This document shows, one piece after another, positions 26,375 through 36,086 of a stretch of DNA of 64,000 bases (within the stretch, counting starts at the first letter, position 1; each line of letters opens with the position of its first letter). Made by a program: the position numbers and the translations under genes. Source of the DNA: Prado023 sp963706885 (lineage in GTDB: Bacteria; Actinomycetota; Actinomycetes; S36-B12; CAIYMF01); assembly GCA_963706885.1 (NCBI GenBank), contig CAVPNX010000031.1, positions 124,001 to 188,000 of the forward strand. The letters run 5' to 3'. Below the pieces are notes generated by a model. It made no database searches. It saw only the letters and a program-made list of their open reading frames with translations, and was not told the DNA's origin.

Positions 26375-27835
26375 ATGCAGCCCATGCCGTCCTCGTCCTC
26401 GCCCCTGCCCTTCTGGATCGCCGGGCGCCCTGAGCGCAGCGAGGTCGTCGCCGACGTGCTGAACCCCTACGACGGGTCCGTCGTGGGTCGCCACGCGGTT
26501 CCGACGCCCGACCAGGTCGAGCAGGCAGTCGCCGCAGCGTGGTCCGCGCGCCATGAGACGACCCGCCAGCCGGCCGCGGTCCGGGCTGAGGCGCTGATGC
26601 ACGTCTCGACCAGCGTCACCCAGCGCGCCGAGGAGATCGCCCGACTCATCACCGCTGAGAACGGCAAGCCGCTGATGTGGGCACGGGCTGAGACCCACCG
26701 CGTGGCCTCGACCTTCCGGTGGGCCGCCGAGGAGGCTCGGCGCTTCAACGGCGAGTTCCAGCGACTGGACACCGACCCGGCCGCCGCCGGCCGCGCTGCG
26801 CTCGTGCGCCGGTTCCCGATCGGGCCGGTCCTGGGGATCGCCCCGTTCAACTTCCCCCTGAACCTGACCGCGCACAAGGTCGCGCCTGCGATCGCGGTTG
26901 GTGCGCCCATCATCATCAAGCCGGCCCCGTCCACCCCGCTGTCGGCGCTGCTGCTCGGCGAGCTGCTGGCCGAGACCGGCCTGCCCGAGGGGGCGTGGTC
27001 GGTCCTGCCGGTCGGCAACGACGCGGCCCCCGGGCTGGTGGCCGACCCCCGGCTGCCCGTGGTGTCCTTCACCGGCTCGGACGTCGTCGGCTACCAGATC
27101 CAGGCCGCCGTGCCCACCAAGCACGTGACCCTCGAGCTCGGCGGCAACGCGGCGGCTGTGGTCCTGGCCGACTGGAACTCGCCGGCCGACCTGGCGTGGG
27201 CGGCCTCACGGATCGCCACCTTCGCCAACTACCAGGCGGGGCAGTCCTGCATCTCGGTGCAGCGGGTGATCGTGGACCGCAGCCTGCTCGACCAGCTCGT
27301 GCCGATGATCGTGGAGCGCGTCGAGGCGCTGGCCACCGGATCGCCCTGGCATGAGGACACCGTGGTCGGCCCCCTGGTGAACGAGGCCGCGGCGATCCGC
27401 GTGCAGTCCTGGGTCGAGGAGGCTGTCGCCTCCGGTGCCCGGCTGCTCGCCGGCGGCACCCGAGAGGGCGCGACAGTCGCCCCGACGGTCCTCATCGATG
27501 CACCGGCCGACGCGAAGGTGTGCGCCGAGGAGGTGTTCGGCCCGGTCATGGTGATCGTGCCCGTGGACGGTGTCGATGAGGCGTTCGCCACGGTCAACGA
27601 CTCGCGCTTCGGCCTGCAGACCGGCGTGTTCACGCACAACATGGTCACGGCGTTCCGGGCGCACAGCGAGCTCGAGGTCGGGGGAGTGGTCATCGGCGAC
27701 GTGCCGTCGTTCCGGGCCGACCAGATGCCCTACGGCGGGGTGAAGGCCTCCGGCTTCGGCCGCGAGGGCCTGAAGTCGGCGATGGCGGACTTCACCTACG
27801 AGAAGGTCATGGTCCTCACCGGCCTGCCGCTGTAG
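26375..27835 (+). CDS. NAD(P)-dependent aldehyde dehydrogenase (candidate succinate-semialdehyde dehydrogenase)
   Basis: 486 aa. Aldehyde dehydrogenase with IAPFNFPLNLTAHKVAPAIA, catalytic Glu in TLELGGNAA and catalytic Cys in AGQSCISVQR. This cysteine context differs from the two aminoaldehyde dehydrogenases earlier in the window and resembles the lactaldehyde/succinate-semialdehyde group. It is divergent from gabT and shares a regulatory region with it. Oxidation of succinate semialdehyde to succinate is therefore a good guess, but glycolaldehyde/lactaldehyde or phosphonoacetaldehyde activity cannot be excluded. The next gene downstream converges on it, with a 35-bp gap. Confidence 0.82.
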   Translation: MQPMPSSSSPLPFWIAGRPERSEVVADVLNPYDGSVVGRHAVPTPDQVEQAVAAAWSARHETTRQPAAVRAEALMHVSTSVTQRAEEIARLITAENGKPLMWARAETHRVASTFRWAAEEARRFNGEFQRLDTDPAAAGRAALVRRFPIGPVLGIAPFNFPLNLTAHKVAPAIAVGAPIIIKPAPSTPLSALLLGELLAETGLPEGAWSVLPVGNDAAPGLVADPRLPVVSFTGSDVVGYQIQAAVPTKHVTLELGGNAAAVVLADWNSPADLAWAASRIATFANYQAGQSCISVQRVIVDRSLLDQLVPMIVERVEALATGSPWHEDTVVGPLVNEAAAIRVQSWVEEAVASGARLLAGGTREGATVAPTVLIDAPADAKVCAEEVFGPVMVIVPVDGVDEAFATVNDSRFGLQTGVFTHNMVTAFRAHSELEVGGVVIGDVPSFRADQMPYGGVKASGFGREGLKSAMADFTYEKVMVLTGLPL

Positions 27836-27870
27836 GGGATCGCGCGACGGGCCATCCCCCGCATCAGCTC

Positions 27871-30800
27871 TCAGAGCGGGGTGTTGCCCGCCGTGCCGAC
27901 CAGCTGCTCCCGGTACTGCGGACTGGCCAGGCGCTGCGCCTCCGCCTGGGCCGCGGCCACCCTCGCGGGCATGTCCAGCCGGGCGGTGGGCTCCTCGTTG
28001 CCGGGGGTCGACACGAACTGCTCGATCGCGGCGAGCCCAGCGTCAGCCCGGCCGCCGGCCGCGGCCTGCTTGGCGTCCAGCCGTGCGGCGTACCAGTCGG
28101 AGGCCAGGACGGACTCGCGGGTGAACATCTCCCGGAACTCCGGCGCATCGAGGGTCCAGCCCTCGTGCCGTGACGCCCGTTGGCCATGATCTCCAGCAGC
28201 GCGCGCAGCGGCGGGATCGCCAGCGAGATCGTCCCGTCGTCGAAGTACGACGCGCGCGACCCGCTCGTGCGTGGTCACGATCGTGGCCACCGACTCGGCG
28301 AAGATGCGCGACGTCCTGCAGCTCGGGACGCAGCATCTGCGGGGTGAGCACCATGTGCGGGTGCAGGAAGATGCGGCCGAAGTACTTGGCGGCGAACTTG
28401 TCGGTGATCCGGTAGCCCAGCCGGCTGGCCGCGACCACGGCGCCGTCATGCTCGAAGTCGGTCAGCTTCTCCAGGGCGCCCTCGGCGATGAGGTTGTGGG
28501 CGTCGCGCTCCTGCGGGCTCATCCGGGAGAACGTCTCAGGGATGAGCATCGAGATGTCGTGGTCGACCCGCACCTGCGGCCCGACGTAGCCCGGCGGCCG
28601 ACAGCCACCCGTCGTACCCGGTGAGGGCGTAGGCCATGCAGCGACGCGTTCAGGTCGATGACCGCGGGCATCGCGTTGAACGGGCCCTTGGTCAGCGCGC
28701 CCTCGGACCCGGCCCCGGTGGTGGAGGGCGACTTGCCGGTCATCGAGGAGATGAACTCCATGAACAGCTCGGGCAGCTCCATGAAGTGCAGCGGGTTGAA
28801 CGAGCACAGCGGCGGGACGCGGCCCGTCCGGCGGGTTGTTGCGCCGGCCGGCCGCGACCACGTCCACCGGCTGGATCAGCGGCGCATCGCGAGGGCAGGC
28901 GGCGGGCCAGCCGGGCGGACAGCTCGGCGACGGCTGTCGCGGCGGCGTTGGCCCGGTCGGGTCGCGGCTGCAGGTACCGGGGGTTCTTCGAGGGCTTGCC
29001 ATCCACCAGCCGCGGATTGGCCGAGCAGACGAAGTAAGTCGGGTCCCTGGCCCTCGGGGCTGTCGGCGAAGTCGCTGATCATCTCGGCCATCGGGGCGCT
29101 GAACGCGCTGAACGCCACGGCGTCGTCGCGCATCGCGATCGGCATCGGCCCGGGTCAGCGGCTGGAAGTTGGAGATGAACGTGCCGGGCGAGGAGAGGTC
29201 GCGCTCGGCCTGCTTGTCGTAGCCCGCGGTGGATGGCGTCGTCGGGGCGCTGGAACAGCAGCTTCTCGCAGTTCTCCACGAGCTTGTAGGAGCGGTCCGG
29301 GTCCAGGCCCAGCTGGGAACCGGGCACCACCGTGGAGGCGGTGATGTCGTCCTGGGTCTGGACCTTGGTCGCCGGGGAGAAGTCGTGGCGCAGGCCGAAC
29401 AGCCGCCACGAGCCGTCGGTGTTGAACCCGACCCGCAGCATGTTGACGGTGATCTTGGCCCCGTCCAGGCGCAGCGAGTTGCCCTGGCGGCCGTTGATGA
29501 TCACGACGCTGAAGTGGCTGCGCCAGTCGTCGCCCCACTCAGGGCGGTAGGCGCGCTTGATCACGTAGACGAGCTCCTTGACATGCACCGGGATCCGGTC
29601 CAGCCACGCGTTGTGCTCAGCGGTGTACACGGCCGGCGACGGCGTCAGCAGCTTGATCACCGACCCGATGGAGCGGTCCTCGGTCGAGGATCCGCCGATG
29701 GTCCACACCGTTGCGCGCCGGGTCGAGGAAGCGGTGGGCGTAGTCCCGCTCGAGGATCGCCGCGACCCGGTCCATGTCGTCATCGAAGTCCGCGACGTAG
29801 GCCGACCCGTAGATGAAGGCGTCAGTGATGGCCTTGGAGATCTCCGACTTCCCGCCGCCGGAGACGGTCGCGGGCTTGTGGCACGAGGTCGTCTGTAGCC
29901 ACGGTTCCCGTCAGGTTCCACGTGGTCTGGTCGTAGGGCTGCTGGTGCATCTGGACCCGGTACCCGTTGGGGCTCAGGTAGCACTTGTCGGCGCGCAGCG
30001 GGATGGAGCCCCGCTGGCCGTCGCCACTGGGCCACGAGACGGTCATGTCGCGCAACGAGTACCGCGCCCCGCCGGGGACCAGCACGATGTGCGGCTGCTG
30101 CAGGTCGAGGGCATGGCCCTCGGACTGCGCTGCGAAGCGCTCGGGATCGCGCTCGAGGACCTGGGCGAGGGTGTAGGAGTCGCCGCACTGGTTCTCGGTG
30201 TACTCCTGGCCCAGGTTGTAGCTGGGGAAGACCAGGGCGCCTCCGGCGTGCTCCTCCTCGGCGTTGCCGAAGAGGTTCGCCGAGTAGGAGATCTGGGTCT
30301 TGACCTCCTTCTTGCAGTAGCCGAAGTAGTTGTCGGCGATGACCGTGACGATCACCCCGCGCGCGTCGCGCGCACAGATCTTGAACGCCTGGCCGTTGTT
30401 GTAGCGCTCGTCCTCGTCCGCCCAGCAGACGCCATCGCGCTTCTGTCGATCGGTGGCGTCGTCGACGTGGGGGAGGCCGAGCTCCTTCTTGGTCAGGCGG
30501 GTCAGGTGCGGGGCGAGGATGACGCATCCGGTGTGCCCGGTCCACGTCTCGGGGGCCAGGGACGCGTCGTTCTCGGGCAGGTAGGGGTCCCCGCCGTTGC
30601 CGAAGATGCCCTCCACGAAGTCGAGGTTGGCAACAAGGCCGCCGGGAACGATGAAGCGGGTCTCCATGCGCTTCTCACGGACCGAGCCGGGCACCTCGGG
30701 CGCGACGAGGGGGCGCAGCTGCAGGGACACGAAGCAGGCGGCCGGTTCGGGCTGGTTGGCCGTGTAGGGCAGGACCATGTCCACCTGCGGCGGCTCGAAC

Positions 30801-31271
30801 GCGCGTGCCAGCAGGCGGGCGAAGGCCACCTTCGGGCACGGCGATCTTGTCGTCGGGGATCGGCAGGCCGCCCTCCGCGATGTGGAACACGCCAGCGGTC
30901 GTCCGGCGATCGTTCGCCGGGTTGTGCAGCACTCCGTTCACCAGTCGGTAGCTGGTGAGCAGCGGCGAGGTGAAGGTGTCGCCGTCGAAGGGCAGGGACA
31001 GATCGCGGGCCATGCCGGGCTCGTCGAGCACGAACGTTCGCCGGGGCAGCTTCGGCAGCTCGCCGGTCTCAGCCAGGTAGTCGTCGAGGAACGCCTGGAT
31101 GCGCCCGTCCGCGGCGCACAGCCGGTCAGCCAGCCGCCGGCTCAGCTCGCGTTGGCGGGCAAGGATCGGCTGGGCGAGCTGGGCGGCCTCGGAGTCCCCG
31201 GCGCCCACGGGCAGGGGGAGTCCGAGCAGGGCGAGGCGGAGGTTGATGGCATCGTTCTGGTGGGGTGTCAC
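27871..31271 (-). CDS. Probable PPi-type phosphoenolpyruvate carboxykinase (about 14 frameshifts)
   Basis: A single very large gene read from GTG 31271 (AGGAGAA ~10 nt upstream) to TGA 27871. Removing 14 single extra bases gives 1129 codons, 1128 aa, matching the ~1130-1150 aa of PPi-PEPCK and far above GTP- or ATP-PEPCK (530-620 aa). Suspected extra bases lie near 30835, 29880, 29708, 29224, 29150, 29037, 28894, 28824, 28638, 28591, 28309, 28247, 28183 and 28178. Visible pieces include VTPHQNDAINLRL at the N-terminus, FKICARDARGVIVTVIADNY, PATVSGGGKSEISKAITDAF (a P-loop-like kinase motif about 500 residues in), VADFDDDMDRVAAILERDY and RSIGSVIKLLTPSPAVYTAEH. The enzyme would interconvert oxaloacetate + PPi and PEP + Pi + CO2. 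I assign the family from memory of its size and motifs, so moderately sure. Nothing in the flanks is metabolically linked. Confidence 0.55.
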
Positions 31272-31514
31272 ACGGATGATTCTCCTGCTTCTGGCGGTGC
31301 GCACGCCAGTCACGCCGATGGATCGGAGCTGAACCGGAGCCGAACGCCGCACCGACAGCGGTGCCTGGGTGGCTGCACCGCGCGGATCCGGACCATCGAG
31401 GCGACACCCGCTTCGGCGTGGTGATCGAACAGCGTTCGTCAGGATCGTGTGAGGGTTGGCGCCGATCCACGCAGGCATGGCCGTGACATGGCTGCCCGTG
31501 CCGCCGTGATCGGC

Positions 31515-31520
31515 GACAAT
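31515..31520 (+). promoter_or_regulatory. -10-like element before dxr
   Basis: GACAAT lies 6 nt before the dxr ATG, again a near-leaderless layout. The 255-bp gap 31272-31526 between the divergent PEPCK-like gene and dxr otherwise shows no gene. Confidence 0.3.
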
Positions 31521-31526
31521 GGGGCC

Positions 31527-32711
31527 ATGACCGCGCGCAGGGACGTGATCCTCCTGGGCAGCACCGGCTCGATCGGCACCCAGGCCCTCGACGTCATCGT
31601 GCGCAACCCGGAGCGTTTCCGCGTGGTCGGGCTGGCCGCCGGCGGCGGCAACGTGGCGCTGCTGGCCGAGCAGGCGATCGCGTTCGACGTGCCGGTGGTG
31701 GCCATCGCCGATGCCTCCGGCGCTCCCGCGCTGGAGGCCGAGCTCGCCGCTCTGCGCCCGGCCGGCCGCCGCCCCGAGGTCCTCGCCGGCCCCGAGGCCG
31801 CCACGGAGCTCGCGGGACTCGCCTGCGATGTCGTCCTCAACGGGATGACCGGCGCTGTCGGGCTCGAGCCCACCCTCGCCGCCCTGCGCGCCGGACACAC
31901 CCTGGCCCTGGCCAACAAGGAGTCCCTGATCATCGGAGGCCCGCTGGTCACCGCCGCGGCCGCCCCGGGGCAGATCGTGCCGGTCGACTCCGAGCACTCC
32001 GCCCTGGCCCAGTGCCTCGTGGGAGGGCGTGCCGACGAGGTCCGCCGGCTCGTGCTCACTGCCAGCGGGGGGCCGTTCCGGGGGCGCACCCGGGCTGAGC
32101 TGGTCGACGTGACCCCCGAGCAGGCGATGGCGCATCCCACCTGGGACATGGGCCCGGTCATCACCATCAACTCCGCGACCCTGGTCAACAAGGGTCTCGA
32201 GGTGATCGAGGCGCACCTGCTCTTCGACATCCCGATGGACCGGATCACCGTGATGGTGCACCCGCAGTCGGTGATCCACTCGATGGTCGAGTTCGTCGAC
32301 GGGTCGACGCTGGCCCAGGCCAGCCCGCCGGACATGCGCCTGCCCATCGCACTGGGGCTCACCTGGCCCGAGCGGGTGCCGGACGCCTCACCGGCGTGCG
32401 ACTGGACGACGGCGCACACCTGGACCTTCGACCCGCTGGACGATGACGCGTTCCCAGCCGTGCGCCTGGCGCGCGCCGCGGGGGCCACCGGGGGCACGGC
32501 TCCCGCGGTGTTCAACGCCGCCAACGAGGTGGCCGTCGACGCGTTCCGGGCCGGGGAGCTGGGCTTCGTCGGGATCGTGGACACGATCGAGGCGGTCCTG
32601 GCCGCGCACACCCCGGTGGTCGGGGACGACTTCACGCTGGCGGCGGTCCGCGTCGCCGACGACTGGGCCCGGACCGAGGCCCGGTCGCGAATCCTGACGG
32701 GGGTGCGTTGA
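31527..32711 (+). CDS. dxr: 1-deoxy-D-xylulose 5-phosphate reductoisomerase
   Basis: 394 aa, the family's normal length. NADPH motif LLGSTGSIGTQALD at the N-terminus, ALANKESLIIGG, the metal-binding PVDSEHSAL, TASGGPFRGR, the catalytic-loop histidine in HPQSVIHSMVEF and the terminal NAANEVAVDAF domain. It makes 2-C-methyl-D-erythritol 4-phosphate, the committed step of the MEP isoprenoid pathway; ispG of the same pathway is three genes on. Its TGA overlaps the ATG of the M50 protease gene (TTGATG), so the two are coupled. This dxr - protease - ispG order is standard in actinobacteria. Confidence 0.96.
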   Translation: MTARRDVILLGSTGSIGTQALDVIVRNPERFRVVGLAAGGGNVALLAEQAIAFDVPVVAIADASGAPALEAELAALRPAGRRPEVLAGPEAATELAGLACDVVLNGMTGAVGLEPTLAALRAGHTLALANKESLIIGGPLVTAAAAPGQIVPVDSEHSALAQCLVGGRADEVRRLVLTASGGPFRGRTRAELVDVTPEQAMAHPTWDMGPVITINSATLVNKGLEVIEAHLLFDIPMDRITVMVHPQSVIHSMVEFVDGSTLAQASPPDMRLPIALGLTWPERVPDASPACDWTTAHTWTFDPLDDDAFPAVRLARAAGATGGTAPAVFNAANEVAVDAFRAGELGFVGIVDTIEAVLAAHTPVVGDDFTLAAVRVADDWARTEARSRILTGVR

Positions 32712-34072
32712 TGGACACCATGCTGTTCGTGCTGGGGGTGCTGCTGGCAGGCCTGTTCATCGGGCTGTCGATCGGGCTGCACGAGATCGGGCACATGGTG
32801 CCGGCCAAGAAGTTCGGGGTGCGCGTCACCCAGTACATGGTGGGCTTCGGCCCGACGCTCTGGTCCAAGCACGGGCGGGAGACCGAGTACGGCGTCAAGT
32901 GGATCCCGCTCGGTGGCTACATCCGGATGATCGGCATGTTCCCGCCGCCCAAGGGCGCCCCCGAGGGGACAGCCGGGCGGGGCACGACCGGTCGGTTCCA
33001 GATGCTGGCCGAGGAGGCCCGGACCTCGTCGTGGGAGGAGGTCCAGCACGGCGACGAGAACCGCGTGTTCTACCGGTTGAGCGCGCCGAGGAAGGTCGTG
33101 GTCATGCTGGGCGGGCCCACCATGAACCTGATCCTGGCCACGTTCTTCTTCCTCCTGCTCCTGGTCGGGATCGGCATCCCGACGCCCACCACCACGGTGG
33201 CCCAGGTGGGCACGTGCGTGCCGTCGTACATGGCCACGCCGGAGGCCGCCGCCGCCGCGGTGGCCGACCCGACGATCGTTCGCGACGCGCCCGAGTGTGG
33301 CCCGGAGGACGAGGTGTCTCCCGCGGCCGTGGCCGGGATCGTGGCCGGTGACCGGATCACGTCGATCAACGGGCAGCCGGTGTCGGTGTGGAGCGAGCTG
33401 ACGGACGTGACCCGGGCCAGCCCGGGGCAGACCGTGGTCCTCGGCCTGGAGACTGCGAGCGGGCCCCGCGAGGTCGAGGTCCCGATGGCCACGGCCTACC
33501 GTCCCGTCGTCGATGACGAGGGCGTGGTCGGCGAGGAGATCGTGGCCACCGGCTACATCGGCGTCACCCCGCAGTCGGAGTACGTGGCGCAGCCCCTCAG
33601 TGCCGTTCCGGCCACCATGTGGGACGTGGCCGTGCGCAGCGGCCAGGCCCTGCTCACCCTGCCGGTGCGCGTCTACGAGCTGGCCCAGGACATGATCGCC
33701 GGTGAGGAGCGCGACCCGGAGAGCCCGGTGAGCGTCGTGGGCGTGGGACGGATCTCCGGTGAGGTCGTCGCCGCCGAGGAGCCGGTCAAGGCCAAGTTCG
33801 CGATCCTGATCAGCCTGATGGCCAGCCTCAACCTCTTCCTGTTCCTGTTCAACCTGCTGCCGGTGCTGCCCCTCGACGGTGGGCACGTGCTCGGCGCGAC
33901 CTACGAGGGGGCGCGGCGGACGGTGGCCCGCTGGCGAGGCCGTCCCGACCCGGGACCGGTGGATGTCGCGCGTCTGCTGCCCATCTCCTACGGGGTGGGG
34001 ATCGTGCTCATCGCCGTGTCGAGCGTCGTGATCCTCGCCGACGTCATCAACCCGATCTCCATCTACGGCTGA
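32711..34072 (+). CDS. rip1: M50 site-2 intramembrane metalloprotease with PDZ domain (Rip1/RseP family)
   Basis: 453 aa. Zinc motif in SIGLHEIGHMVPAKKFGV within the first membrane helix region, then VGFGPTLWS and VVVMLGGPTMNLILA. A PDZ domain follows (about residues 200-280: VAGIVAGDRITSINGQPV), and then the third catalytic element NLLPVLPLDGGHV. It cleaves membrane-embedded substrates such as anti-sigma factors after a first site-1 cut. In mycobacteria the orthologue controls several sigma pathways and lipid composition. ATG 32711 overlaps the dxr stop. A C-terminal membrane helix (SYGVGIVLIAVSSVVILADV) closes the protein. Confidence 0.93.
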   Translation: MDTMLFVLGVLLAGLFIGLSIGLHEIGHMVPAKKFGVRVTQYMVGFGPTLWSKHGRETEYGVKWIPLGGYIRMIGMFPPPKGAPEGTAGRGTTGRFQMLAEEARTSSWEEVQHGDENRVFYRLSAPRKVVVMLGGPTMNLILATFFFLLLLVGIGIPTPTTTVAQVGTCVPSYMATPEAAAAAVADPTIVRDAPECGPEDEVSPAAVAGIVAGDRITSINGQPVSVWSELTDVTRASPGQTVVLGLETASGPREVEVPMATAYRPVVDDEGVVGEEIVATGYIGVTPQSEYVAQPLSAVPATMWDVAVRSGQALLTLPVRVYELAQDMIAGEERDPESPVSVVGVGRISGEVVAAEEPVKAKFAILISLMASLNLFLFLFNLLPVLPLDGGHVLGATYEGARRTVARWRGRPDPGPVDVARLLPISYGVGIVLIAVSSVVILADVINPISIYG

Positions 34073-34080
34073 GCCGGCCG

Positions 34081-34923
34081 ATGCCGGACGCCCAGTCGTC
34101 GCCAGCAGCCACGGACGCGACGTCCCACCGGGCGCCGTGGTGGCTGCGGGCCGCGGGGATCGGCGTTGCCGCCGGCCTCCTCTCCGGGCTCTTCGGGGTC
34201 GGCGGCGGGATCATCATGGTCCCGCTGCTCGTGGCGTGGTTCTCCCTCGACCAGCGCCGGGCCAGCGCCACGAGCCTCCTGGCGATCGTGCCGATCGCCA
34301 CCGCGTCAGCTGCGGGGTACGCGCGGAACGGCAACATCGACCTGGCGGCGGGCCTGCTCCTGCTGATCGGTGGGGTCGTCGGCGGGCAGCTGGGCGCCCG
34401 GATGCTGCCCCGGACCCCCATCGCGACCCTGCAGCTCTGGTTCGGGATCCTCAGCCTGGCCACCGCGGCCAGGTTGGTGTTCGGGGGCAGTTCGAGCGCG
34501 TTGGCCGGTCTGGGAGGTGTGTGGGAGGGCGGGCTCCTGGTGCTGGTCGGGGTGGCGGCCGGCATGCTCGCCGGGCTCCTCGGGGTGGGCGGGGGGATCA
34601 TCATGGTCCCGGGGTTGGTGCTGCTGACCGGTGCCGGCGCCGACACCGCGCGGGGGACCAGCCTGCTCGTCGTCATCTTCACGGCCCTGACCGCCACAGT
34701 GACCAACGTGCGCAACGGCCTGGTCGAGGGGCGCCTGGCGCTCGTCGCCGGGCTCGTCGGTGTCCCGGCCGGCCTGGCCGGCGCTGCCCTCGGCCAGTGG
34801 CTGCCCGAGCGGGTCGCCCTCGTGCTCTTCGCGGTGCTGCTCACCTGGTCCGGCATCCAGATGATCCTGCGCAGCCGACGCTCCCGGCGTGAGGCGTCAA
34901 CCGCCCCGGCACGGGATACTTGA
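34081..34923 (+). CDS. TauE/SafE-family permease (sulfite exporter-like)
   Basis: 280 aa with about eight hydrophobic segments. It is an internal duplication: GLLSGLFGVGGGIIMVPLL near residue 32 and AGLLGVGGGIIMVPGLVLLT near 160, the repeat that defines TauE/SafE (DUF81) proteins. These export sulfite, sulfoacetate or other organic anions; substrate unknown here. It is placed between the site-2 protease and ispG, a position in which this permease is not universal, so it may be an insertion into the conserved cluster. Start ATG 34081, 8 nt after the protease stop; the next gene starts 4 nt after its end. Confidence 0.88.
   Translation: MPDAQSSPAATDATSHRAPWWLRAAGIGVAAGLLSGLFGVGGGIIMVPLLVAWFSLDQRRASATSLLAIVPIATASAAGYARNGNIDLAAGLLLLIGGVVGGQLGARMLPRTPIATLQLWFGILSLATAARLVFGGSSSALAGLGGVWEGGLLVLVGVAAGMLAGLLGVGGGIIMVPGLVLLTGAGADTARGTSLLVVIFTALTATVTNVRNGLVEGRLALVAGLVGVPAGLAGAALGQWLPERVALVLFAVLLTWSGIQMILRSRRSRREASTAPARDT
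34915..34920 (+). promoter_or_regulatory. -10-like element before ispG
   Basis: GATACT lies inside the end of the permease gene, 7 nt before the ispG ATG. It could give ispG its own leaderless transcript in addition to operon read-through. Confidence 0.3.
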
Positions 34924-34927
34924 CCCC

Positions 34928-36082
34928 ATGAGCGTCAACCTGGGGATGCCCCCGCTTCCGCCGCCCGTGCTCGCGCCCCGTCGGCCCACCCGCCAGATCC
35001 TGCTCAAGCACCCGACCCACCCGGTCGCCGTCGGGGGTGATGCCCCGATCAGCGTGCAGTCGATGGCCACCACCCTCACCGCCGACGTGAACACGACCCT
35101 GCAGCAGATCGCCGAGCTGACGGCGTCGGGCTGCCAGGTGGTGCGCGTGGCGGTGCCCAGCCAGGACGATGCCGACGCCCTGCCGGAGATCGCCCGCAAG
35201 TCCGGGATCCCGGTGATCGCCGACATCCACTTCCAGCCCAAGTACGTGTTCGCGGCGATCGAGGCCGGGTGCGCCGGGGTGCGGGTGAACCCGGGCAACA
35301 TCAAGCAGTTCGACGACAAGGTGAAGGAGATCGCCGCCGCAGCGCGCGACCACGGCACGCCGATCCGGATCGGCGTCAACGCCGGGTCGTTGGACCCGCG
35401 GCTGCTCAAGAAGCACGGCAAGGCCACGCCCGAGGCGCTGGTCGAGTCCGCGCTGTGGGAGGCGAGCCTGTTCGAGGAGCACGGCTTCCGCGACATCAAG
35501 ATCTCGGTCAAGCACCACGACCCGGTCGTGATGGTCCGTGCCTACGAGCTGCTCTCCGAGCAGTGCGACTACCCGCTGCACCTCGGGGTCACCGAGGCCG
35601 GCCCGACGTTCCAGGGCACCATCAAGTCCGCGGTCGCGTTCGGGGCGCTGCTGAGCAAGGGCATCGGGGACACCATCCGCGTCTCGCTGTCGGCCCCTCC
35701 GGTGGAGGAGGTCAAGGTCGGGATGCAGATCCTGGAGAGCCTCAACCTGCGCCAGCGCGGGCTGGAGATCGTCTCGTGCCCCTCGTGCGGCCGGGCCCAG
35801 GTGGACGTGTACACGTTGGCCGAGCAGGTCACCGCCGGCCTGGAGGGCCTCGAGGTGCCGCTGCGGGTGGCCGTCATGGGCTGTGTGGTCAATGGCCCCG
35901 GTGAGGCCCGCGAGGCCGACCTGGGCGTGGCCAGCGGAAACGGCAAGGGCCAGATCTTCGTCAAGGGCCAGGTCATCAAGACCGTGCCCGAGGCGCTGAT
36001 CGTCGAGACCCTGATCGAGGAGGCCATGCGCCTGGCCGAGGAGATGGACGCCGAGGGCAGCCCGTCGGTGTCGGTGAGCTAG
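34928..36082 (+). CDS. ispG: 4-hydroxy-3-methylbut-2-enyl diphosphate synthase
   Basis: 384 aa. TIM-barrel opening PISVQSMATTLTADVNTTLQ, VADIHFQPKY-like segment VIADIHFQPKYVF, RVNPGNIK, and the C-terminal 4Fe-4S domain with SCPSCGR and MGCVVNGPGEAR, whose three cysteines and following glutamate bind the cluster. It converts MEcPP to HMBPP in the MEP pathway and needs ferredoxin or flavodoxin. The length is typical of the short bacterial type. It follows dxr and the protease on the same strand and ends 4 nt before the GTPase gene. Confidence 0.96.
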   Translation: MSVNLGMPPLPPPVLAPRRPTRQILLKHPTHPVAVGGDAPISVQSMATTLTADVNTTLQQIAELTASGCQVVRVAVPSQDDADALPEIARKSGIPVIADIHFQPKYVFAAIEAGCAGVRVNPGNIKQFDDKVKEIAAAARDHGTPIRIGVNAGSLDPRLLKKHGKATPEALVESALWEASLFEEHGFRDIKISVKHHDPVVMVRAYELLSEQCDYPLHLGVTEAGPTFQGTIKSAVAFGALLSKGIGDTIRVSLSAPPVEEVKVGMQILESLNLRQRGLEIVSCPSCGRAQVDVYTLAEQVTAGLEGLEVPLRVAVMGCVVNGPGEAREADLGVASGNGKGQIFVKGQVIKTVPEALIVETLIEEAMRLAEEMDAEGSPSVSVS

Positions 36083-36086
36083 AGCG

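Noticed and set aside
31439..33886. Antisense 815-codon frame over dxr and the M50 protease
   Set aside because: Shadow of two strongly supported genes; composition is His/Arg/Ala-rich and without family motifs.
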